From Cryptomeria japonica (taxonomy: Eukaryota; Streptophyta; Pinopsida; Cupressales; Cupressaceae): a stretch of 64,000 nucleotides of DNA. The translations under genes and the position numbers were made by a program. The stretch lies in assembly GCF_030272615.1 (NCBI RefSeq), contig NC_081413.1:559277945-559341944 (forward strand). Direction: 5' to 3'. This document shows positions 48,300-60,957 of this stretch, piece by piece; position 1 is the stretch's first letter, and each line of letters begins with the position of its first letter. The notes under the pieces are model-generated. The model saw only the letters and a list, made by a program, of their open reading frames with translations, had not been told where the DNA came from and searched no databases.

Positions 48300-49216
48300 G
48301 TGTGTACACACTGTTTATAGTAAAGACAATGTGTACACGCTTCTTATACCATATGTACCCCTACGTGCTTTTGACTATTTAGGCTTGGAAATAGGCCTGG
48401 ATGACAAAGCTATGGGTTGAAAGTTTGATTTCCCTCCATGTCCCTCTTTTTTGACGTGTTTTATTTTATCAACTTGGTTTCTCAACTTTGTCATCATTAG
48501 GTTACACTTCATCAAGTGGGTATTTCTAAAATTGCCACCATATTTGCACCCATGTTCTGAGATTTCTAACCATATAATTTTTTAAAAATTTGAACAATAA
48601 CATATTATTATTGAATTTCTTTTAACAGTATCTCCATAGTTCTCATAGACATATGTGTACCATTTTTTTAATAACTTTTGATCTACTTATCCAAATTTAA
48701 AAAACGTTATATATTATTGTAGTGCACTTTATTATTTACAATTTAAAAAAAATAAAATTGTATTTTCAATTTTTTTAGTGCAAGTTATGCTTCGTGCATG
48801 AATGGGTACCTAATTTTTCAGGATGTGCTCGATTGGAAAAATCATTAAAAAATAATACTCAACAAAAAATTACAAAAAAATACACAACTTCTAGTGCTCA
48901 CTCTTAACTATCTTTTTGCCAAAGGATTTTTCAAAATACTAAATCTAACTATGACTTTTTGATGCATACATTAGACACTATGTTATGTTTTTCAGAAAAA
49001 AAATTAAGGTATGTTTTTCGTGCGTGAAGGATTTGACCCCCTTAATCTTATCCAATTTTGAAAATATTTAGTAGTTTGGAAACTAGATTCAGAGTACTAC
49101 AATATTTGATTTTTGATTATCTTTACATCTTGAGTGGATGACTTTCAAATTTCGCCTCCAAGTTCAGGTTCACCTGATTTCTGAAAAAAAAGTGTCCACT
49201 TATACCCCCCTTTTTT
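48300..49216. other. right subterminal region of Sola-like copy 2, non-coding
   Basis: AT-rich with phrases such as TTAATAACTTTTGATC and GTCCACTTATACCCCCC before the TIR. The composition resembles the interior of the 993-bp element at 20208-21200. No frame of note. Confidence 0.5.
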
Positions 49217-49240
49217 ACCACCATCTTTGTGCACTTACCC
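49217..49240 (-). repeat. right terminal inverted repeat of Sola-like copy 2
   Basis: ACCATCTTTGTGCACTTACCC at the end; inverted match to 38292-38315. Followed by the GTTA duplication. Confidence 0.88.
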
Positions 49241-49297
49241 GTTACTCAATGTTTTCTTTTCCTCTAGAAGACGACTTTTTTATTTTAAGGATATGAC

Positions 49298-50172
49298 GTG
49301 GTCAATGTACAATGTCTATTATTATGTCTCGGTTGTTTTCCTTTTGGCAACCATAGGGTCTTCTCCTGTAATAATTTAATGTGTGAATAAACATATATTT
49401 TACTCCTATGCCTAGTATGCATTGTCATCTCAATTATTAATTCATGTATTTATTTTATCATATAGAGCAGTAAATAGAACACAATTATTCATAGAAATCT
49501 ATAAAAGGATATTGAAATGAGACTTTAAAGAATATATTGCTTTGGAGATTAGAGAATCAAAGAAATATTGTGCAATTCAATTGTTTGTATAAAAGGAGAT
49601 AAACAAAAGTACAAGGCAAAATTGAAGTTCCAGTTATTGTAATTATCTTCCCAAGATAATTAAGAAGGTAGCAAGGCCATTACCACTAATGTTGTTGTAA
49701 ATGTACAATCATGTCTATTATTATGTGTTGGTTGTGTTCCTTTTGGAAATCATTGGGTCTTTTAAATAGATTGTGTATCATCAAGGAAAGAATTATGACT
49801 TAGTTGAATCAACTATGATCCTTGGCTAACCATCTTTGAGTTTCTTTTGTATTAATTTCATGTACAAATAAACACATATTTTACTCCTATGTCTAGTATG
49901 CATTGTCATTTGCATTATTAATTCATGTGTTTATTTTATCAAATCGAGTAGCAAATAGAATGCAATGTTCATAGAAATCTATACAAGGATATTGAAATGA
50001 GGATTAAAAGCATGTATATTTTTGGGGATTAGAGAATCAAATAAACATTTTGAAGTTCAATTGTTTATCTTCCCACTTATTGGAGATAAATAAAAGTGCA
50101 AGGTAGAATTGAAGTCCCACTTATTGTAATTATCTTCCCAAGATAATTAAGAAGGTACCATGGCCACTACCA
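49298..50172. repeat. tandem duplication, ~400-480-bp units
   Basis: Two adjacent copies (about 49298-49690 and 49698-50172) share TGTCTATTATTATGT, TTTTACTCCTATG, CTAGTATGCATTGTCAT and ATCTTCCCAAGATAATTAAG. The second has an ~80-bp extra segment near 49760-49840. Non-coding. Confidence 0.85.
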
Positions 50173-52600
50173 CTAACATAAGACTAGTTTTTCCTCCACA
50201 TTAGGGGTTTCCACGATAAAATGTGAGGTTTGTGTGAATTGTTCCAAGTTTGATTTTTGTTTTATTCACAATATTATATTTGCTTAAGTAGACTTTATTT
50301 GCATTAGTAAGTGGCAAGTAATTAAAAACAATTTGTTGACTCTTGAACTCTATTGCAAAGTTTACAAATCAACAAAGTGTGTGTAATGTTCCCTTTCTCC
50401 AAGTGAGATCACCTAGAAGAGATTATTCATCTATATTATTCCTAAAAACTAATTAGATTGATGCAAGGGAATAATTTAATTAATTAAATGTTAAATAGTC
50501 CTAAGTCCTTTGGATTATTTACATTTAATTAATTATCAGTTGGTCACAATTTATTTTATAAAATGACTTTATGATTTAATGACAAATTAAAGTAAAGTCA
50601 CTTTTGGAGGGAAAAGAAAAAAATGAAAGAAATAAAATAAAGTATTACTTTTGAAAAGGAAAAGTATTGTAAAAGGAGGAAAAAGTGAAATGAGGATTCA
50701 TTTTTGAGTTGTTATTTTCAAAGAAACTTTTCCTTGAGAGCTTGAAAGTTTTAGCTTGCAGGTTTAGTAAACCCTAGAATGAAAACCCTAGAGGTTTTGG
50801 CTATTAGGATGGAAACCCGGATCAACCTACTTGGTGAATTCATCGCAGGATTCACAAGTGCAGATCATTGATCAATTTTCATGAAGATTCGATGATCTAT
50901 CTCGCAGATTTTCAAAGGGTTTGTTATTTTATGTATGGAGGCATTTCTAGTATGTGTTTCCTGATGGCATTATGCATTTTCTAATTTGTAAGAACAACAA
51001 TACATTTCTATATCAAAAGAATATTGCTCGCTTATTTAGATTCTCTATATTTAATTGATTGATTTCCTTGAAAATCTATATTGTTCATCTTGCATGTTCA
51101 ATTTGCATGTTTGCATGTTATAATATTACATTATGATGAAACAAAACATGAATAAAAATGAATATCTAAATAAGATTTGAAGCATTATCCAAATCCGGGA
51201 TATTTAAATGAGCTTGAAACTTCTAAATCACTAATTCCAATAAAATATAGATGATAAATGTTTCATATAAATGAATACAAATGAGCTCATGGCAAACTAA
51301 ATTTGAGCTCCACATCCACAAACTGCCTGCACATCTCCGCATAAAAACTGTTCTCCAACTAATAGCTCCAAGTTTTGAACAAAAATGAATAAAATCCCAA
51401 AAGTGTCAGCTCATGAACATTTTATTCCCCCTTTTTCATAAACTAAACACTTCAAATCAATATATTCCATTGAAAAATCATGTTAAAGAGGAAGAGGAAT
51501 TCTCTATATCCATTAATCTATCCATGAGACAAATTGGCAAAAAATGCTAATTCCAAAATACCAACATTTACAAAACCTCTGAGACAATTGCAAATTGCCT
51601 TTTACATGAACCAATTGTTGGAGAAATTGTTAGCATGATTGCAAAAACACTCTTTATTGCAAAGTTAACAATTTCATCGCCAACTATTAAAATACTCTAT
51701 ATCTTCATTTGATCCCCCATTGTTTAGCTTCCCTGAGATGCTCTCGATCATCCAAAGGTCATCTTCATCACTAAATCTAATTGTTAGCTTTGAAACTGTC
51801 TTTTCAGAGAATTTTGAGTCTTCAACATTTTTTGATGAAAATTGACTGCTTTGGTTGCTCAAAGCAACTTTCTCAATCCAATTTACAAATCAATTGCTAA
51901 TATAGTTATCCATGTCTGCACAACCAAATGACATGCAGTTCAAACACAAACTGTAAGTCTTGTAACCTTAAAAACATTCTGCAACATATCATAATATAAC
52001 TATTTTTCATTCCCTCAATTTTGAGGACACATAACAATGAGAGTTGGTTTTAGCATTGAATTGCAACACAAAAATGGGGAGAGGATGAGCATTAGAGAAT
52101 ACAAAAATATATCTTTGCAGTAGATATAAATATATCATTACAATAGGCTTGAATATATTATTGAGTATATTTGAAAGATAGAATGTGTAGATTTGAGGGA
52201 GATATAAATTGAATCTAAGAAGGAACAATGTAATGGAAAGAAGCATCAATCTGAAGTTAGATATTAATCCTGATATGAAACACACATCCAATGATCAATT
52301 GGAGCAAACATCAATCCAGATCAGAAAGACATATTAAGTAGCAAGTACGAACCAAGATTAGGCCTATAACAAATTAGATCTAAATTTATTATACAAAGCA
52401 GATAATAGCATTAATAATTACCTTTGTGGTATGCCTAAGTATGTGTTTAGCGTATGCACGATAAGTTAGCATTTATGCTATAATCTCTTATACATATGTT
52501 GAATGCAAAATACATTTGCATGAAGATAAATCTGTTTGTAACAAGCAATCATATAGGCAAGGGAAGGAGGTGTAAGGAAGGGGAGTAGTTATAAGATCAT
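50173..52600. other. anonymous DNA
   Basis: AT-rich, with short frames only (for example 51674-51862 and 52007-52291, minus). CCCTAGAATGAAAACCCTAG near 50771 looks like leader-type DNA but no gene follows. Nothing else can be supported. Confidence 0.5.
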
Positions 52601-52607
52601 CATCTAA

Positions 52608-52870
52608 GTAGGCCACCCTGAGTGGATGTCCAATGTGCCTGCCACTGGGACCAAGAGGGTGAGCATCCACTATTGGGCTTAGATAGGTGGATTACAAGGC
52701 CGCCGATTGAATCTCCTCTCCCAACCCTACAAGACTATTGACTTAAATGGATGAGGCATGAATAGGGAAAGAAGATACAAGTGCCCAACTAGGTAGACCA
52801 TCACGAGTGGATGTCCAATGTGCCTGCCACTAAGGCCAAGAGGGTAAGTGTCCACTCTTGGGCTTAGTGC
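52608..52870. repeat. direct repeat, ~70-bp core, period ~186 bp
   Basis: GAGTGGATGTCCAATGTGCC and ACCAAGAGGGTGAGCATCCAC-like sequence at 52612-52681 recur at 52797-52867. Origin unknown. Confidence 0.8.
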
Positions 52871-53278
52871 AGGGATGGCTTTGGGCAGACCTCTCATGCT
52901 TCCTCCTCCAAACTCTCCTGTGATTGAATACTAGGTAGTAATATAGATATGGTCTTTTTATTGATTTGAGATAATTACATGTTCTCATCTAACCCTAATG
53001 ATTGAAAAGTGCATATGTATAGATTGCGTTTGCAGGATTTAAATAAGGTTTTACCTTGTTAAAAGGTAGTTTACTCAGTAAAAGGATATATCTCTAATCA
53101 TATCCCATCTCTTGCTTTTTATTGAAATTGTAATTCTAGGGCAAATTCTAGGATAAATCTAGAAGGGAACATTAGAGTGTTGAAGGATCAATAGACTTGT
53201 GGTGCCATCTAAAGGACGACTGAGGCTAGCTTGAGAAAATAATAATAAGTCTTTATAAAAAAGGATAAATCTAGTCAC

Positions 53279-53452
53279 ATGAACTTAGCCAGCAAATGTA
53301 GAGTCAATGAAATCAATGAACCCATTGTCAACAATGTACTTGTGGCCGAGAGTTTTCAAGTTCTTCCAGACATGAGAAACAATCCAAAGAAGGCTAGTCA
53401 AATTGTTGTAGATAGTGGAATTGACATGAGTGTGACAGAGGAAGCTTCTTGA
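53279..53452 (+). CDS. possible small or terminal-exon frame (57 codons)
   Basis: ATG 53279 to TGA 53452: MNLASKCRVNEINEPIVNN at the start and QIVVDSGIDMSVTEEAS at the end. The amino-acid mix looks coding and the following 200 bp resemble a 3' untranslated region, but I recognise no family and see no promoter. It could be the last exon of a lost gene or chance. Confidence 0.25.
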   Translation: MNLASKCRVNEINEPIVNNVLVAESFQVLPDMRNNPKKASQIVVDSGIDMSVTEEAS

Positions 53453-54395
53453 CTCCTATCCTATCCCTTATAGTTGGTTTGTGTTTTTCTGGTGCTTATG
53501 TTGTTATTTATCTTTTGGATGATTTCTTGATGATTGAGGCTTGGCTGCTCTTATGGAGCCTAATATTGTGTAATGTATGGCTGAAATTGTTCTTGAAATA
53601 AGAACATCTCTATCTGCAAATTATCAACCTATTCAGTTTTTTATGGTGCTACAATTCTTATGATTTGATCTTGGTAGTGGAAGAAGCCATCTCTTTGGTC
53701 CTGCATATGAAAATGGGAAGAAAGCATTTTTGTAACGAGTACTCGAGGGCCCAAAAGCAAAGCTTTTAAACAGCCACAATGTGCCAACCTTTTAAGCGCT
53801 AACGAATTTTATGCTCCCCCGTCTTAAGTCCAGTCCATGTGCACGACCAATCTAAAAATTACTCATTACATCCCCAGACCTAGCACCCAGGGTCCAATCT
53901 CAACCGTTAACACAATTTACTTCTTGGGTTCTGCAGGCTTATTGTGTTTTTCAGAACATGGACTTAAGTTGTTTTATACAATTTATTCCTAAGATCAATG
54001 TGAACCTCTTGTCTTCTTCGTGGGAAAAGTTGTTAATCAAAGAGCTTACAATTAGAATGGGATTGTGTATACGACTATAAGATCCATCCACCCATTTTGA
54101 AGATGAGGAAATCATATGAATTTTCTTTAAACTCTAAGAAGTATATGGGAATCAACTTTGAAAGAGAACTGGATCTGCATAAGTGGATCACATTTAAGGC
54201 TGTTTTTGGATGATACTGTATTTTCGGATGGACTATATAAAATACTTAAATAGACTGCAAGGGGCTAACCAAACCTCATTGGGAATGTGAGCAACTACGG
54301 AATTTGTCACCCTGATGATTCCTCTTTTTATGATATGGGCGGGAATGTAGCACCACAGCACCATGATGGAAAGCTTTTCTGGACTGAACCGTACG

Positions 54396-54406
54396 GGATT
54401 CGAACC
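54396..54406 (-). promoter_or_regulatory. Pol III B-box, possible tRNA-derived SINE
   Basis: On the minus strand GGTTCGAATCC fits the B-box consensus exactly and sits in a T-arm-like context (AGGGGTTCGAATCCCGT). No full tRNA can be folded because the acceptor 5' strand is missing and the A-box is weak, so a tRNA-related SINE or tRNA fragment extending left from here is the likeliest reading. Confidence 0.45.
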
Positions 54407-54469
54407 CCTGGTAATGCCCCGGACATTCCGATCGCTCTTATCATTTCACACAATTTCTAAGTACTCATT

Positions 54470-55735
54470 AAGTTTTCTTACAAATATTCAAATTTATATG
54501 TGAAGAGTACCAATAGATAACATAGTTCTAATAACCGTCACCTTATTGTCATGTTGACCCCCCAATATCCGTCATAGTGAAAACACCATTAATAAATTTG
54601 TTTTGTACTAATAGTCAATCATTTTTATAAAAAAATTCATAATTGACCATTTATTTGTGCACCAGTATAATTCACAAAAGTCCAATTTAATCAATATATG
54701 ATATGCATCTTAGCAATCAATATAAAGGCATTTTTGTTGACTGTAAAGGGTTACCCAAAATCATAGATCAATTAAGGTCAAAGAGTTTAGAAGGGAATAT
54801 CATGCTAACACACCTTCCACCTCCTTGTAAGAGTAATGTACAAGTTAAAATTTAACCAAACAAAATGTTGAACTCATCTTAAGGGTAGGAGGTAGTCAAT
54901 CATTCTTTTCAAAACAATTATGTGTAACTTTCTATTTCTCAATGTTGCAATAAGCATGAGGACTTTCCTCATACTTTTCAAATAGATATCATAAAGTATT
55001 TTTTTTTAATATTTCAATTCTTTCTTGCTAGTATGTATCATTATTGATCAAATGTATTCTAGACTAAATTTAGTTCTATTTAATTTATATTTATATTGAA
55101 TTAATTTTTATTTTTTTTAGTTTAAATATTAATTTATAATAAAATAGAATCCTCGCTATTTGTCTTCAGCTAGATTCATATTTTGCATGTAGAACTTTAC
55201 TGGATTTGAATTCTTGGTATTTAGTATTTTAGAAGAACATTTATTTTATAGATGATTCTTTTCTATTGTAAGATATCTCTCGACATGTTTTACATATTTT
55301 AAAGATAGGTATACTAGTTATTATTTTAGTTGAAACTTTTTTTTTGAAGGGTTTATGATTTGTATAGTGGTAAGAAAAAGAATATGACAAATATCCTATC
55401 ATGAAAATCAAGGACGTTATTAAGGCTAAAATTAAGATCCCCAAAAAGTTAGAGACGAGGAGGACAATAACAAAACTAAAAGATCAATCAAACTTATAAG
55501 ATCTATTTATATAAAGTTCTTAAACAAATGGATCCCAATATCAATAATTCTAACAAGATCTAAAAATTATGAATAAAATTGCCAACCAGAAAGAAAGAAC
55601 CACTAAGATGTAAGAGATTCAGACACTTATGAGGCTTTTCCTAGCACTCTTGCAAAGTATGTAATCTCTAAGTAAATCTATAATCCGATGTTAATAATTT
55701 GCAAGATGTTGAGGAAGGGAAAGCCCCATAAATGT
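54470..55735. other. anonymous AT-rich DNA
   Basis: No frame with recognisable content, no repeat boundary seen. Confidence 0.5.
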
Positions 55736-55739
55736 CTAC

Positions 55740-56730
55740 TTTGCCAGTCGCCTAAATGGAGAAATCGCACTTAAGTAGGCTAAATACCAAAACTGCCAGT
55801 CTGTGGACTTTTTGATAGATTTTATCGATTTGAAGAAGCTTCAGACTGGCAGTCATTCTCATAAAGACGCGCATATGTGAAGACAACTATGGTGGGGCTG
55901 TTTTATCAAATCAATGTAAAGAGAAAAAGAAGTGATTGATTGATATCAAATGCCAACCTAATCAGCTCATGACATGATGGTTTGTATGGGGATTCCACCC
56001 AAGGAATAGCACACTGGTACGTGTCTTTTGTCATCATCAGAGGCCCAGTCTTCTATTTCAACATCATCTAAGAATGGTACGCATCCTTCTTATTTCTTGC
56101 CTTTCCAGGATGAGTCTGCCATGCAAAAGATCAAACGTCCATTATTGGCTTTTAAAAAAACACAAATCATAAAAGTTAGAGCAATTGTTAGATGGACTGA
56201 ACTACCTATGTTAAGGAAATAAACATTTGAAGGCATGGATCACTAATTAAGTGGCGCTTTCAATCAGTCAGATGCACAAAAAGACTTCTCCCTTTTGTTG
56301 ACAGCAGGAGATGATGCCCAAAAGTTAAGTCTATTCTCTGTGTCAAGGCCAATAATCTTCACAATCTGATTCTATGTAGATGACATGATTTATAATATAA
56401 CAAATAAGCTGACGGTTGATGATGCTTACTTGGAGAACTGATAAGTGAATTTGAGATAACAGGCTTGGGAGTAATGCATTATTTCCTTAGCATGGCATCT
56501 TCGTTTTACAAAGTGAAATGCAAGTAGGAGGAAGATTTGCCCAATAAATTCATGATAGTGAATTGTGAATCCGTTACTATACCCTAATCTTTGAGGGACA
56601 ATCCAGTGAAAGATAATGGCAGTGCAACAAAGTACATATTGTAGTAATACTGAAGAGTTTTGCGTACTCTTGTGCAATCATTGGTACTACACCTGATACA
56701 TTGTATGCTGTGAGTTTAGTTTAGGGTATA
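55740..56730 (+). pseudogene. repeat segment A with Ty1/Copia reverse transcriptase debris
   Basis: Related to 59507-60490 and 61430-62480. The RT remnant lies at 56372-56515: YVDDMIYNITN, then after a one-base shift ISEFEITGLGVMHYFLSMAS, matching the Copia RT stretch LYVDDLI...EFEMTDLGxMHYFLG. The remaining sequence is heavily decayed. Other markers shared with B and C: GGAATAGCACACT and ATGCAAAAGATCAAACG. Confidence 0.7.
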
Positions 56731-58990
56731 TAGAACCAAAGAATTAGGTAGCCAAAGAGAATTAGGTGTGGATGAGACAAGTAAATTTGGTATATGTTGT
56801 CTTCATTGTGATCAGCACACTGGTTGTTTAAATATAAGTACATTAATTGTTCAAGCTCGATATAAAAGATAGTTTAATATAAGTACATTACTAGTTTAAG
56901 TTCAATTTAAAGATAGTAAACTATATTAAAATTGAAAATGTGAAAAATTATACAATATCGCCATGAACTATACAAGTGGTCTAATGTGTCCCATCTTCAA
57001 TTCTTTATTTATCCTTTGAATGAACTCTTTAACATTTACATTTCTAATTCCTTGGATGTTGGGTTTCCTGAGTTGGTTTTGCTGGTTAAAAGAAAACATT
57101 CTAAAAGGTTTTCGTCTTCTTTTGATATGACCCTTAGATCTCAAAAGAAGGGATCCAAAGGGAAATCCTAATGTTTTTTGGTTGCTCCTGGTTGGGGTAC
57201 ATGTTGTTCGAACTGCCTGTAGACTTTCCATGCATATGTTCTTAAAGACTTTCCATGCATATGTTCTTATTTATCAGGCAACTTTTCTTTCTGGAGGGGT
57301 CCATCTGCTTAGATTCCCTTTTCTTGGTTTTGATTTGTCTCTCTTTGTTTAGATTTGTTTTGTGGATAATCCTAAATATGTTTCGGGTCCCTTAAAAAAT
57401 TGTTTTTAACTTAATTAAAAACATTTACATGTCTAAGACCAATATAATCAATTAGTAAGTGTGGAGCTGATTTTTAAGATAAAGAAGTAGCCTTTATACT
57501 TATAGTTTCATCTCTTTGGATAACGTGGTCTTTGTTGATGAGGTCATAAAGAATAATTGAAAAAAATCAAGAAGCAACCTATTTAAACCTTATATCCAAG
57601 AACGAATCTAGGGAAAGGTAGGGCTAAAAAGCATTAAAACAGTTCTGCAAGGGCTAGCAAGTAATCATAGGATGTTAGAGTTTGGCAAATATGGAATAGT
57701 TACAAATGTACTTAGAAGGTCTAAAATTTTGAGAGAAAGAAATATTAAAAGAGCAACTATTGAAGATTGTAAAGCATATTAAAATCATATAAAAATTGCT
57801 GAGTTTTTAGAGTTCTAAAGTACTAAGCTATGTGAGTGTGGAGTTTCAAATGCAATTTGTAGTTATTAACGCTTGTATGAGCTTCAAAAACCTTTGAAAC
57901 ATAAAGTTATTAGGAATAAAAAAATTAAATGTAGATTACAATAGTAACTCCTAAAGGGAAAAGAGAGTCTAAAATTATGGGAGAAATGGAGATCAATAAT
58001 TAGGTTTAGAAAGTAGATTGTAATCATATTAAACTACATAGGACCTAGAGACCTTAGAAAGAACATGTATGCAAAAAGGGGATCTCCATTTGCAATTATA
58101 GCCATAATGAAGTAAAAATAGACCACAATACATAGATCTACATGCATAGGATAATGAGGGGAATGATATCACTAATTAAGTCAATAAATTCTATTAATAA
58201 TGTGCATGCATGTGCAATTGTTAAAATCATAGAAAAAACCATAAAGGTATTTTACATGATAACAAGAGTTCAAGAATGCTTTGGAAAAAAGGGTACAAGG
58301 GGAATGCATAAATCAAAAGCTACGGTTCAAGTCACAGATATGAATACATGTAAATAGTTAAATCACAATGGAATGGGATTCAAATCTTGAGGATGAAAAA
58401 TATAGTTGTAATTAATGAAGGTTTGTGGAAATCAAGTACTTCCACTCAAATAGAAACTTTAAACCCTACTAGACCTTGGCTTCTTGATAGATAACAATAA
58501 AATGGTAGATGAATGTGTTAAATGTGTAAAGAAGCTTTATGTTGCAATTATCAATTACAAAAGAGAGCAAAAGTCATGAATATAAATTTAGAGTGATTGA
58601 AATTATGTAGCAAATGAGTATATAGGTGCTTGTATGCACGAGGGAATATGCACATTTAATCCTTGGCCATCAAAAGTTTAGAGGTCAAATAAAATTTTAC
58701 AATCTTGCTTGGTTGCATAAGAGTTTAATTTTCTTAATTTTGTTGTACACTCATACAAAAATTTTATATTGTATCAAGTTTCAAAGCTAAAACCTTGTTT
58801 TCCTTTATATTAAAACAACATAATGATTTAAGGTCCTAATAATTTATGTTGCTCTTGTTATTTTTTACTAATGGCCATTATAGGATAAAATATCATTTCA
58901 AGCTGATCAGGAATGAATGATGATAAAGACTATGTGGGCGATGATTGCAACAATAAATAAGTTCTTAAATAATGATGAAAACTACTTGGA
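56731..58990. other. anonymous DNA with a 25-bp tandem duplication
   Basis: AGACTTTCCATGCATATGTTC is directly repeated at about 57220-57270. Short frames only, none recognised. Confidence 0.5.
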
Positions 58991-58993
58991 GAA

Positions 58994-59340
58994 TTGAAAA
59001 AGAATATATTGGCAAGTAAAAGGACACTACCTAATGAAGGTTCAAAGATAAAAGTTTTGACACAAGTTTTAGAATGCCTGATTTGTATATCAAGTTTGAT
59101 GATATCTAAAGAAGAATGGGAAGAAAGAGTTTGGATATTTTGCAGAATAGAGATAGTTGAATCAAAGAAGCATTTTATTCTTGAGTGTGAAGCTCACTGT
59201 TATATTCAGAACAAATATACAGGGACTTAAAAATCTATTTGATTATAAGATTTGTTCAAAAAAAAAAATTGAAAAAACTAACAAACTCATCATCAAACTT
59301 TTTCACGATCATTCATCATTCTGAATGCTAGAAAGATAAA
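58994..59340 (+). pseudogene. LINE (non-LTR) reverse transcriptase C-terminal remnant
   Basis: The frame ends FCRIEIVESKKHFILECEAH, which resembles the zinc-binding tail after plant LINE RT domains (E..HFxLEC pattern). It continues past a stop with YKICSKKK and a KLIIKLFHD-like helix. The upstream RT is absent. A second copy of the last part lies at 60934-61119. Confidence 0.55.
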
Positions 59341-60957
59341 ATTTGTTATACATAAATTATCTTTAACTTAAATGAATGTAAAAAGAAGTTAAATGTTGCA
59401 TACTAGACATTTCTGCACATTTTATTAAGTGTTTTGGCTTTTCTGATTTTTGCTGCTAAAGACAAAGAAGCTTTGGTGAATGAATCGAACCATATGATAA
59501 CTAAAGGTATTGTCGCCTAATGGCAAAATCGCACCCAATTAAATACCAAATAAAGCGCACTTTCTGAAAGATTTTCTCAGTCTGAAAAAGTGGTAATCAT
59601 TCTCATAAAATATGGTGGGGAGGTTTTTACCATCACTGTAAGTGTTGAATTCGCGCCATAAGGTAAAGATAGCTCAAGAAAAAGACAAAAGAGGTGATTG
59701 ATTCAGATATCAAACGCCAAATGATGGTCTGTATGGATATTCCACCCAAGGAATAGCGCACTGTTATGCGTCTTTTGTACCATCTATAATATATTCATCA
59801 TGTAGGCACAACTGTGGGATGCCTTCTATTTCACCATCTTCTGAAAATGGTACTTATTCTTCTAATTTCTGCCTTCAAAATGTGTCAGCCATGCAAAAGA
59901 TCAAACGTCAATTTTGGTATTAAAACTAAAAATAAATCATAAAAGTTAGAGCAATTATCAGCTGGATTGAACTATGTTAAGGAAAGAAACATTTGAAGGC
60001 ATGGAACACTTATCAAGTAGAGCATTCAATCACTCAAGTACACAAACAGACTTCTTCCTGGTGTTCACAGGAGGAGATGTTGCCCAAAGGTGAGTCTATT
60101 CCCTGTGTCAAGTCCAATAACCTTCGCAATGTATGTCTATGCAGATGACTTGATTTATAATAAAACAAACAAACTGCCGATTGACGATGTTCACTTGGAG
60201 CAATGATAAGTGATTTTGACATAACAGACATGGGAGTACTGCATTATTTCCTTAGCATGGCATCTTCATTTCACAATGTGCAAGTATGTGGCAGATTTGC
60301 CTCAGAGATTTATGATGGTAAATTATGAATCAGTTACTATACCCTAGTCTTTGAGTGACAATCCAGTGAAAGATATTGAGAACAAGAAGGTACATGCTGT
60401 AGTAATACCGAAGATTAGTGTGTAGTTTTCTGCAACCATTGCTACTACACCTGATATATTGTATGCTGTGAGTTTAGTTTAAGGTTCATGCAGTAAAAGA
60501 ATGTTTGGTCTATTCAGACATCAGAATATATTTTTGATTGTATTTATTAATTAATTAAAAATCAGATTATAATATATTTTTTATTTTCAATTAATTAATG
60601 AATACGGTCAAATATGGATCCTATGTCTGGGGAGATATTGTAATAAAAAATTTAAACAAACAAAGAGAAGTAGATGCAGACGGAACAAACAGTTTTGACA
60701 CCTGATATAATGCTTTTTTTCATTGATTGGATATATAAATAGTGTCTCTCAATGCACATAATGTTTATATAATATATATAAAACCTGCTCTCACCATAAA
60801 CATGTTGATTACGATAAATCAATTGTTTAAGATCAACCAATTGTAAATATACATGAACCATAGATAATTGTTATGCATTGTGTTTAAATATTTATACTGA
60901 TCTCTTGGCCTTCGAAGAAGCTACAGCCTCCTTGTGATCTATAAGGAGGAAAAATGC
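59180..60957 (+). repeat. tandem duplication unit B (LINE tail plus Copia RT debris)
   Basis: Shares order and sequence with unit C at an offset of about 1,955-1,970 bp. Contains the LINE tail, the Copia RT remnant at 60131-60270 (ADDLIYNKTNK; ISDFDITDMGVLHYFL), a TGATATAATG...CTCTCAATGCACA block, and ends with CTTCGAAGAAGCTACAGCCTCC...GCATTGAAGC. Confidence 0.8.

Larger units (their letters stand above)
38292..49240 (+). mobile_element. Sola-like DNA transposon, copy 2 (complete, 10,949 bp)
   Basis: The left end GGGTATGTGCACAAAGATGG (38292 on) and the inverted right end (minus strand from 49240: GGGTAAGTGCACAAAGATGG) match over 24 bp with one mismatch. GTTA flanks both sides exactly (38288-38291 and 49241-49244). 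Inside lie two convergent multi-exon genes: accessory gene (plus, 38640-41259) and DDE-like transposase (minus, 47259-44437). Between them is a 359-bp satellite array. Internal inverted sequences near both ends share AGCGCGTRCGTGGT (about 38358 and 47608). A 4-bp duplication, 5'-GRG termini and this transposase type fit the Sola superfamily best, but that name is inference. Confidence 0.82.

Noticed and set aside
47620-48300. Frames of Ser-Leu and Arg-Glu repeats, and a short protein-like piece at 47815-47980
   Set aside because: Mostly GA-repeat translation. The unique piece is short and matches nothing I know, and there is no start or splice support.
54340-54460. Complete tRNA gene
   Set aside because: Only the T-arm/B-box part is convincing; no matching acceptor stem or anticodon arm could be placed.
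56968-57231. 87-codon minus-strand frame, basic
   Set aside because: No recognisable domain, no homologous copy in the window and no splice or promoter support.
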